A model generated the notes under the pieces. That model was not told the origin of the DNA and searched no databases. It saw only the letters and a program-made list of their open reading frames with translations. Shown piece by piece: positions 1 through 12,000 of a stretch of DNA of 64,000 nucleotides. The position numbers and the translations under genes were made by a program. The DNA comes from Helicoverpa zea (Eukaryota; Arthropoda; Insecta; Lepidoptera; Noctuidae). Numbering within the stretch: position 1 is the stretch's first letter; every line of letters begins with the position of its first letter. The stretch spans positions 8,866,001 to 8,930,000 of the forward strand of contig NC_061475.1 of the NCBI RefSeq assembly GCF_022581195.2, in the 5' to 3' direction.

Positions 1-3000
1 CCGAGTTGTCTACCTCGTTGATCTCTTGACCTGTAGGGGATGATGAAAGAATATTAGAATTAACTTATTTGCTTGAAATATGATTACAATTATAGGTCTT
101 AAAATACGATTATATTTCTTCATAATTATAAAGTGGAGTTAGAAGTTTGAGTGAGGTTAAAGAGCTGAAACTGAACTGAACTTTTACACGTCAAATCTTA
201 TTTAAATGCGAGGTGAAGTCAGTATTTCCTAAAAACACCTATACAAACTCAAGTGTCATAGTATCTACAAACATACATGACTACACTATGAATAAGCAAT
301 GTAAGCATTGGAAGTAAAATTAGGTATTACTGTAGCGGTACTACAACTGACAACACCGCCAACTACACATTCGGAGACGCAACTATCAACAACTATCCTG
401 CATCGCACATGCAGTGTTCGCGCGCACAGTGCACACAGATACATCACCCCGACAACAACTGTCGGCCAGTAGCCCACCGGACAAACACACCTGTCCGGGC
501 GGAGGATCCTCCCTTTACTGCGAGGTATGATGAGCTTTACTCTCTGCTCTCATACCTCCACATTACAATTCTAAAAATGCAAATTGAAATCCTTCTTTTT
601 AGCGCCACATATTTCAAAACACATAAAAAAATACTTTGAAATAAAATATCTATGCAACATTAATTTGGGAGTGTTTTATTTAATTCTTTATAAAAAACCA
701 GTTATAACCACTACACACCAGTCTGCAGCACCATGCTGCCGTCTTCCTGCGTGAGGATGAGGTATGCGTGCGTGCCGTCCGCCTCCCGCGAGCCCTCCGT
801 GCCCTCGCCCAGCACCGACCACATGTCTAGGCAGCCTGGGAACAAGAAATATCGTTAGTAGGGTAAATTAATGTTTGTGTTTGACTTTGTCTTTCCCTGT
901 GTATGTTTTTGTGTAGTCACTTATGTTCTTATTATACAGAACCGCTGTACTTTATACGACCTCTATGTACTTCCATATGTACGCCCCCTACATACGTACT
1001 TCGTTATGTACTCTACCTATATACACCCTTATGAATCCCCTGTGTACATAGAGTACCGTGTTTGTACTCCCCTATGTGATTCTTAAAATCTACCTCAAAA
1101 TTTTAGATGTTTGAAAGTTGCTCGATTATAAATTTTCGCCTTCCGTGACTGGCCATCACACTGTCAGTGTTTTGACAGTAGGTAGCGGATTTTCGTCAAA
1201 ACTGAGAAAATACGCGCGACGCATTCCGAGCGACAAAGGACAATGGGCACAAATATATGGGACCTGGTATACCCCACCAATAGGAATGTCATATATATCA
1301 TTGGATAGGCCTTTTTATGTAGAACAATATTTATTATGACAGCTTTGCTGAAATGTTTGTCCGTTCTGAGATATAGATCAAAAACTGTGCAAAAGTTAGA
1401 ACTAAGTAATCTATTGATAGGTACCTCAAGTTTTTAAAGGAAAATCTAAGTACTAATAACTTTAAGTCTTGTAAGTACTACTGTGCCCGTTAGGATCCAT
1501 AATTGTTACTATTATGTAGCATTTCAACCTTTTATTGTACCAAAACTGGATGTTGGGCGTAGTGAGAAACCGCACCAATAGGAAAGTCATACATATCATT
1601 GGATAGGTCTTTTTAACTGGAACAACATTTACTATGACAGCTTTGTTCTATTGTTTGTCCGTTCTGAGATATAGATAACAAACAATCTTAAAACTGATGC
1701 TAATCAATACTGTAATCTGATTTTCTTTCATACAAGACTTACACTTAGTAGTTCTTAGATTTTCCTTTAAAAACTTGAGTTATCAATAGATTACTTAGTT
1801 CTAACTTTTGCACAGTTTTTGATCTATATCTCAGAACGGACAAACATTTCAGCAAAGCTGTCATAGTAAATATTGTTCTACATAAAAAGGCCTATCCAAT
1901 GATATATATGACATTGCTATTGGTGGGGTATACCAATCTGCCCATTGTCCTTGTTTGCTGACATTGTTATTCACCCGAATGAGCGAGCGATGTCACTCGG
2001 CAAAAGGGTCTTTCACAATAAAAGTATTCAACACGGTTTTGTGGGGTTTTCGGGTATTAATCGTGGTAAAAAATCTTACCAGGTAAGTTGAAGGCGGTAA
2101 TGAGTTGCGGTCTGACAGTCCGCTGTAAGACAGTAAGGGCACCATTCTTCCCGCGGCCGCTGCAAGCTACCAGTTCTATGGCGGGGTTGTCTGCGGCTCG
2201 GGGCAGTTCTTCGCTGACTAGCTGAGGTTCTCCCATGGAGACGTCGCCTATTGGGCAGATGTTGAGTAGGGAGTCGCAGACCTGGGGGAAAAAACATAGT
2301 TGAAGCCTTTATAAAGGTTATTTAATATGGGTGTAGGGGAGAAAACCGACATCGTAATGCCAAAATTGTCAACTTCACCTTCCCGTAAACAGTACCTATT
2401 TAAAATAAGGTCTTGTTTCAATATTCAAGTTCAAGTTTATACGATGATGATGTCCTTCTAGACGTTTCCGTCGACGGCGACACCCTGGCATATATCGGCA
2501 GTTTGGTTTAGTTCATGGGCTCGCACATGATTCGCGAAACCAAATTTTGCCTTGAACACGCGGTCACAAACAGCGCAGTGAAGTTGCCCTTACGCAGTGT
2601 AACTGAAGTTATAGGAGGGCTTCACCACCAACCGCATTTCATCGCTGCAGGGCTTTTAAATTCAGAGTTCGAAGGATATTGCCAGGGGTCATTGATTTGA
2701 TTTTATTTGATTTGTCATCATTATAATGAGAAGGTATGTACGCAGATACATACCCACTCTATCGTCTTCTAGCTCTTGTGTCCAGTGGATCGGATGACCG
2801 ATACGACTAGACAGAAAAAGGAGATGCAGTGAATGGCCGTATGCCACTTTGTATCCTGACAAACGCCCTACATGATGATAGCAGATATCTAAATAATATG
2901 ACAAAATATAAAGTCTGACTTACCTCAAAAACATAACTTGTAAGCTGCGTAGAAGTTCTGATGTCAGACCCATACACTTCTAACTCGTCCTTATCGCTGA

Positions 3001-6000
3001 TCTCTATAACGTTGGTAGCCACACAATCACTGATGGTATCTAACCGACGCTTCTTGGAGGCCGGGTCTGACTGCTCGCGGATTTGTTGTTGCTCTTTATT
3101 TATTTGTTGTTCTGAGAAAGAAAATAAGAGGTCCGATGGGAGAATTGTAAAACAACTGTTTAACTGTTTCCTGAAGGAATTACTTCCCGCAGACGAAGAA
3201 ATTATGTAGGTACGTATGTACCCCTTATGTAATACCCCTTTGCACTGCCCTATGTACTACCCCTATGTATCCCTTACATACTACACCTATGTACTACCGC
3301 TATGTACTCCCTTATGTTCTGCGCCTATGTATTACCATTGTGTACTCCCTTATGTACTCCCCCTATGTACTCCCTTATGTACGACCCCTATGTACTCCCT
3401 ATGTACGACCCCTATGTACTCCCTTATGTACTACCCCATGTACTCCCTTATGTACTACCCCATGTACTCCCTTATGTACCTACTCCCCCTATGTACTCCC
3501 TTATGTACGACCCCTATGTACTCCCTATGTACGACCCCTATGTACTCCCTTATGTACTACCCCATGTACTCCCTTATGTACTACCCCATGTACTCCCTAT
3601 GTACGACCCCTATGTACTCCATTATGTTCTAGCCTCATGTACTACCCCTATGTACTCCCTTATGTACTCCCCTATGTACTCCCTTATGTACAGTCAACTT
3701 CAGGTCAGTGGTAACAGTTTTATAGGAAAATCATACTTATTACTATTGAGTTAAGGTGCATGACAGTTACCACTGATGTGCAGTCTACCGTGCTACCCCT
3801 ATGTAGTGCCATATTATTATAGTCTCCCTATGTACTCTCTTATGTACTACAATTATCATCAACTCACCATTCTCAGCAACAGTAAGATCGACAGTGGCTT
3901 CCAAAGGCTTGTCAACTGAGAACAGCATCCTGTTCTCTCTCTCCGTCACCCTCAGCAGAAGAGAGTTGCCGAGACGAGAGCCCAGGAATAGGAAGTCTTC
4001 TTCTATAACGCACATCTGTGGGAGAAATTGTAACTTTCTTAATTTATGGCCAGTTTAACCGGTTTCTGATAAAGTCTTAATATAGCTTATCTGACAGACA
4101 AAGTATAACTTTTGGTTTCACCACAGGTCTCGGATAGCAATATCGTGTTTTTATAATCAGCGTTTATCTGGGGCCCGATTCTCCTAATTTTACTTAAGCG
4201 ACCTTCGATTGACGTTCGACTCGATTCGACTGAGATCCAATCCCGACTCGATTACGATTGAAGCGTATGTGGCATTCCGCTATTTTTTCTTTGAAATAAA
4301 CCTTTTTATCCTTTTCTGTCATTCAATAATGAATCATTTTGTCTGCAAATGATTTACGATTGCAAAATGATTGTACAGCAAACTACCGTATAAACCAAAA
4401 TCATCAAAATAGCAGACCAATCGCACACCAATCAAATGTCAATCGAATACGATTGGTCTTTTATTAGTAGCAGAATGCCCGATATGGTTAAAACTGCTAT
4501 TACGATCATATTGCGATTCGATTTTGACATTATTAACTTAGGAGAATCGGGGCCCTGGTAGATACCATTGCCTATTAGAGACTAACTGAGATTTTATTGG
4601 TAACCAGTGAAACTGGGCCTTAATATTTAAAGTTAGGGCTCATTTCATATGAGAAAAATTCTGTCCCCTGCAGTGTATGATTTTTCGAAAAGTAACTTTA
4701 AACTTTAAACTGGTAGGTTCCGGCTGTAATTTGAATATCTTTGGCAATCTATACGAATAGTCAGAAGCCAGAAAGCCGGACAACCAGTTTTAACAAGGGG
4801 TATCATGTTGCCCAGGTAACTGGGTTGAGAAGGTCAGATAGGCAGTCACTCCATAATATGGCAAAAAGGTACTTACCTGTAACCGGTCGGCTGTCAGTTA
4901 AAACAACTGACAGCCGACCACAACATACTAGGGAAAAGGCTAGGCGGATACTCACACAGGTAGTAAGCACGGAGGCCGCAGCCCTGTCTAGATGGAAGCT
5001 CCTGACAGTCCGCACGGAGTCAGCCAGCAGCGTCAGCACGTACAGCTGTCCTCCTTTCAGGGAGAGAGCGAACCGGCCCTCGCCCAGTCCGGCCACGCAG
5101 GACCCGTCTAGTGTTATGCATACTCCTTCTTGTATTCCTAAGGAGAGGAATAAATATGGTTATTTTTTGACAAATTAGAAGAGGAATATTTTAAATAAAA
5201 AAAGCGTGTAAAAAGAATGACACTTGTCTAACAGCAGATAGAAGAGTATGGGAGAAGAGAACTTGTTGTGCTGACCCCAAATGAAATGGTCATAAGGATG
5301 GATATAATATTTTTTTATAATATTTATAAATTGAAGTCATTTACTCAATATTTGTAACAAAACCAACTTACGAACTTTTTAAATTAAGGGGATAGAGACT
5401 GATATGACAAAAATAATATCACTACATAGTGCAAAACCCTTTGTACTCTTAATTCTTCAAAACTACGCAACCTATTTTCATGTTGTTTTTTTTTTTTAAT
5501 AGATAGAGTGATTGAAGAGGAAGGTTTATATTTATAATAATACTCATTAAATTGTGGGGAAATACTGATATCCCGTGCGAAGCCGGGGCGGGTCGCTAGT
5601 AATGTATAAAAGACGAGTGTAAGTACTTACTGAGAGGAAAATTGGTGGTATGTGTTGCTATACTGTTCAACGATACGCCGTATGGAGGCACAGACTGATT
5701 CAAGTATATCAGAGAGTTCACTGCCATTATCAGACATCCACCTGGAAACAAACATGATGCATCAAAAACAAGAAATCAAATAACACGAACTACATTCCTA
5801 TTATATAACTAAGATAGTTCACACCTTTTCTTCATTTGTATGGGCTTAAAAGAAGTTGCTATTCACAAAATATGTACCGGTTGTCCCGGTAACTGGGTTG
5901 AGGAGGTCAAATAGGCAGTCGCACCTTGTAAAGCACTGGTACTCAGCTGCACCCGGTTTAACTAAAAGTCAACCCCAACATAATTGGGAAAATGCTAGGC

Positions 6001-9000
6001 AGATGATGTGTTCAGAAAATCTAGATCATGATGATGACAATAATCTCTATGATGATGATGTTAATGATGATAATGACGACGATCTCTATGATGATGATGT
6101 TAATGATGATAATGACGACGATGTTAATGATGATAATGACGTCGATCTCTATGATGATGATGATGTTAATGATGATAATGACGTCGATCTCTATGATGAT
6201 GATGATGATGTTAATGATGATGTACGGACGAACGTACATTTATTTTATATACATAATTTAATCTTGATGACATCGCATAGCATTGTTCATGCGCGACCTA
6301 CATTTTATATTACTTTATTTTATGTTAATTTTGTATGATCAGTGAATTAAAGACACTCGCTAATAAAGGTCGTTTCCTCTTGACAACAACCACCTCTGAT
6401 TAGCTGACATCATCTCATCGCGAGATTGACATCTTATGTATCGTGGTCACACAACCCGTACATTTTGGTCCTTCGAGACATCGCGAACCGCGTTTTTGAC
6501 GAACATTGACAAGTGACATCGTGGCTCCTGGCAAATGACATTTAAATCAGGAGAGTGACAGTAAAAGTGCAGTGCCGTGACATTAAAGTACAGTGCCGTG
6601 ACATTCATATTGAGTCAACAGCAGACTCTTATTGACTGACGCAGCTCACATCTGTGAACGGTGATTTCTGACAGCAACTTCAGGCCTGGCACCAGCTGGT
6701 GTGAAGAGTGATCGAGCATCTCAGCCATAAGTATCTCCTTCTCATCTGGACAATCTCAAGTAAGATCGTTCCATTTATTTTTTGTACTTCGGTATTTGAC
6801 AAGTTTTTCTTACTTCGGTATTTGACAAGTTTTCCTGACAATCGAGATGGAAGCGCAAACTCTTTATACTCGTCAAAAGGATATTATTTCCACAATCCAG
6901 ACTATAAAAATCAACTTTAAAAAAGATGGTGCGGGCAGGAAGTCTCCAGAGTATATAACCTCGAGAGTGAATACCCTACACAATCTTTGGGGTGAATTTG
7001 AAATGAATCATCAGAAACTTGTCGAATATGATGATATTACGAGTGAATATTTCGTCAAGAACATCTATGATGACACCAAGCGTACGTATGAAGAAGTACT
7101 TCACTTGTTGACTTCGTACCGCGGACAGGAAAACAAAGGTACGCAACCAGATGAAAAGCTCAATGCTTTAATCATTGAACAGAAAACGAATTTTAAGGCG
7201 TTCAAGCGGTATATCCAAAACCTTGAGATGGAGCAGTTGAGTAACAAATGGGAAATAGAAGATGAATTACGTAACCTGCAATTGAGATGGAATAACATTG
7301 ACACTCTGCATTGGAAAATTGACAACATAGTTGAAGGGTCAGATATGTTCTATGAAAAGGAATATACTGAGTACGAAACCAAATTTAAAAAGAGTAAACG
7401 GGAATTAAGCAACAAGCTGTCGTCCGCTATACATCTGCAACATTCTACCCCACAGTTGGAGGTACCTGTCTTCACGGGAAATTACAATCAATGGCCTACC
7501 TTTCTCGACCTGTTTAAAGGTGGTATACATGACAATAAGCTACTAACAAAGGCTCAGAAGATGCAACATCTTAAGGGTAAACTAAAGGGAGAAGCTGAAC
7601 GTTTAGTGCAACATCTACATGTATCAGCCGAAAATTATGACACCGCTTGGGAAATTCTCAACCACAGATATAACAATCAGCAAATTTTATTCACCAAACA
7701 AATTGAAATATTTCTTAATCAACCTAATATACAGAAACAAAATTCTTACGAGTTGAGAAGATTACATGATACTACTATGGAATGCATTCACGCCATCCAT
7801 AATTTAGGAATTGACACCACGACGTGGGATCCTATCCTGGTTCATCTGCTGATAAAAAAGTTTGACACGCACACATACAGCGATTACATGGAAAGTAGGA
7901 AAGAACCTCGTAAATTACCAGTATTTGAGGAAGCTATTGCATTCTTAGAGGCTAAATTTACAGCCTTGGAACCTGTAAAGAAACATGACAAGAACACATC
8001 AACAATGAATAACCCAGGTTATTCTAAATCATTTGCTTACAAGGAAAAATCATCATATGTGCCTGGGAAGAAAACAGCATTTACTAGAACATCTAGCGTA
8101 TTTCATTGTGTATTGTGCAATACCAACCATGCGTTATACCAATGCAGCAAATTTGAATCTATGTCACCAGAAGTTAAATTGGCAACAGTTTCGAAATATA
8201 ATGTGTGCAAAAATTGTTTATTTGTGCACGAAAAAAATATCTGCAATTCCACAAAACGCTGTAAAGAATGCAACGCAGCACACAATACATTATTGCATGA
8301 AGCATGCGTCAACCCCGATGTGACCTCAAATTCTACCAAGCTATTCACACCAAGAAAACAGCAACAGATGCGTCAGCAAACTGTTCATCACTTAGCGGAC
8401 ATCAGTAACGAGATATTACTCCCATCGGTTCAAATGCATGTGTTATGCAAAGACGGACAATATATTAAATTGACAGCGCTTCTCGACCAGGGTTCACAAA
8501 TATCCTTGATTACAGAGAATGCGGCACAAAGACTAGGATTACCCAGACGTCACTTTGACGGTACGATCTCTGGCGTCGGTACTTTATCAAACAAATGTAA
8601 AGGGAAAATTAACCTTCAGTGCAAATCGATTCATGACGATTATACATTTAATACTGATGTTCTGATTATGCCAAAAATGATTAATCATTTGCCGAACAAT
8701 TCATTTGATACTGCTCATTACAAGCATATCAATAACCTTCCACTTGCAGATCCGGAATTTAACATATCGAAGCCGATTGACGTTTTATTAGATGCAAAAA
8801 TATATTCAGAAATAATAATGAATGGACTCGTAAAAGGTTCTCCACAAGAACCCATTGCACAGCAGACAAAAATGGGGTGGATTCTATCGGGAAATATTAC
8901 ACCATCATTTAATTGTCATGTCGTCATTAATAACATAGAAGACATTGCCAATTATTGGGAGATAGAAGACATTCCATCTGACACTGAAGTGAAAAATCTT

Positions 9001-12000
9001 ACGCAGCAAGATCAATTCTGCGAAAATTTATTCATGACAACAACACGACGTTTACCTAGTGGAAGATATGAAGTGAGGTTGCCAATGAAGGAAGGGTTTG
9101 AAAGTAAGCTGGGAGATAGCAAACCACAAGCAGTGGCTCAGTTCAAACAGCAGGAAAAGAGGTTCCAAAACGATGACACTTTATATGACAATTATAAACG
9201 ATTTATCGACGAGTATATTAATATGGGTCACATGAAGAAGTGTGTTACTAAGACAAAAGTAAGCTGCATACTTCCACATCATGGAGTGATTAAAAATGAC
9301 TCTACTACAACGAAGCTTAGAGTTGTATTTAATGGGTCGAGCAAAACTACATCAGGGTTCAGTCTGAATGATCTGATGGAATGTGGTCCGAAGCTCCAAC
9401 AAGATATCCTGTCTCTTCTTCTGAGATGGCGAATATATAAAATTGCATTCACGGCAGACTGCGAAAAAATGTATCGTATGGTGATGCTTCAAGAAGACCA
9501 GCAGCATCTGCAAAAAATTGTCTGGCGGGACCAACTAATGAAACCGCTGGAAGAATATCAACTGTGTACAGTAACCTATGGTACAAAAGCAGCGCCATAT
9601 TTAGCAATGAGGACGATAAAACAGTTAGCAAGTGATGACGCACAGAAATATCCCCTTGCAGGCAAAATTTTGGAAAATGACCTATTTGTTGATGACCTAG
9701 TTAGTGGCGCTCATACCATAGAGCAGGCTAAAAATATACAAGCGGAAGTAATTGACATGTTGAAAGGAGCAGGATTTAACTTAAGAAAATGGTCGAGTAA
9801 CACGCCGGAGTTACTAATGCATTTGACAGAACACCAATTAAATCCATCGGTATTGGACTTCAAGAACGCTGACTCTACTAAAACACTTGGACTTAGATGG
9901 AATCCGGTTACCGACACATTTACATATCAAAACAAAATAGATCGCGCAACCGAGACATACACTAAACGTACTATGTTATCTGATATATCGAAGATTTTTG
10001 ACCCACTTGGTTGGTTATCGCCTGTCACATTGAAAGCAAAGCTCATATTTCAACGCGTGTGGTCCACCGAAATAGGCTGGAATGATACAGTTCCTCAAGA
10101 AATCCAGGAAGAGTGGAAGTTACTGAGGGATGACTTGGACAATATCAACTACCTTGAGATACCGAGATGGATTGGTACAACAGAAACTGACATCGAAATA
10201 CATGGATTTTGTGATGCTTCAGAAAAGGCATACGCATGTGTTATTTATGCCAAAACCCGACATGAGTTTCAACAGACAACAATACAACTTATAGCAGCTA
10301 AAACAAAATTAGCGCCTGCCAAGAAGAAACTGACATTACCACGGCTAGAACTTTGTGGAGCCCTACTATTGACAAAACTTGTTGCAAAGGTCTTACAAAC
10401 TTTTGCAATCAATAAAATTCATGCACAGACTTATGCTTGGACAGATTCCATGGTGGTGATTGGATGGTTGCATGGGAATCCGTCACGTTGGAATGTGTTC
10501 GTGGCAAATCGTACACAACAAATTACAGCCGTTATTCCCGCAGTACAATGGAGACATACAAAATCATCTGACAATGCAGCAGACTGTGCAACTAGAGGCC
10601 TTACCCCTTCCCAGCTGAGAGAGCACTCATTGTGGTGGAAGGGACCTACGTGGCTAAAGGATGACGTTAAAGAAAATACTCTAAATATAGAAGACCCGGA
10701 GATTGAAATCAAAAGAAATCCCCAAGTAATGACTACACAATTAAAATATGAAGTTATTGAAAACATATTAGAAAAATACAGTTCTATTACTCATGCGGCA
10801 CGTGTCTTGTCTTGGGTATCGCGTTTCATAACAAATACTCGGTATCGTATAACTAAAAAGGCAAGGTATGAGTCACCAACAATTAACGACAATAATTACC
10901 TGACATCGTCTGAAATAGAAAATGCATATAACATACTTATTCGGATGACACAAGTTAAAGAGTACCATGATGACATTGCACAAATACAACGAACAGGATC
11001 GGTAAAAAGCAGTAGTAGTCTACTTAAACTGAGTCCGTTTTGGATAAGAAAGGTATTTTGAGAGTTGGTGGGAGACTGGAGTATTCAAACTTGACAAACG
11101 ACACCAACCATCCCATCATACTTCAGAAAACATCAAGACTGACAGAATTACTTATTAACCAGGCACATAAAACGACACTTCATGGAGGTCCTAGACTTAC
11201 CTTGATGTATTTACGACAGAAGTTTTGGATTATAAGCGGATATGTAACAGTCAAAAAACATATTCGTCGTTGTATAACGTGTTGTAGATTTAGTAACGTA
11301 CAAAAAAATCAATTGATGGCGAATCTACCAGAACCTCGAGTGACACCTTCACGTCCGTTTACTCACACGGGTGTTGACTTCACTGGACACGTGGATGTGA
11401 AAGCGAATAAAGGCAGAGGGATAAAAATGACAAAAGGATACATCGCAGTGTTTGTGTGCTTTGCAACCAAAGCTGTACATTTGGAGCTCGTATCTGACTT
11501 GAGCACTCCAACATTCCTCGCCGCCTTTAAGAGGATGTGTTCTAGAAGAGGCGTTCCTAAACATGTTTATAGTGACAATGGGACGAATTTTGTTGGAGCT
11601 TCCCGTGTCATCAAGAAAGAATATCAAGAAGCCTTACAGATGATCAATGAACACTTTTTAAATGACATAGCTGACATGAACATAACTTGGCACTTCAACT
11701 CACCTGCGTGGCCTAGTGCAGGTGGGTTGTGGGAAGCTGCCGTAAAAAGTATGAAGCATCACCTTAAAAGAGTTCTAGGAGAACAAAAATTGACGTATGA
11801 GGAATTTTCGACACTTTTGACTCAGATCGAAGCTTGTTTAAATTCGAGACCTCTCTACGCTATGACAGAAAATCCAGAAGATGAATATCTTACACCAGGA
11901 CATTTTTTAACTGGTGGAAACATTTTGTCTTCACCCCTGACAGTTTATGATGCATGCGGAATAAAAACAAGATGGCAATTAACAGAACATATGCATCAAC

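Larger units (their letters stand above)
4016..4955. other. CPSF1 intron (exons 7-8) with a MITE and a SINE-like copy
   Basis: The intron holds the MITE at 4171-4555 and the SINE-like copy at about 4799-4955, both listed separately. The remaining sequence (4016-4170 and 4556-4798) shows nothing recognisable. Confidence 0.7.

Noticed and set aside
3216..3754. Three overlapping 138-150 codon frames rich in Tyr, Val, Pro and Cys
   Set aside because: They result from the TATGTACTCCC minisatellite. All three frames are equally open and none resembles a protein.
5466..5495. Possible CRISPR-like or regularly spaced repeats anywhere in the window
   Set aside because: All tandem arrays seen (GAT-rich, TATGTA, 127-bp unit) have no unique spacers and the genome is clearly eukaryotic.
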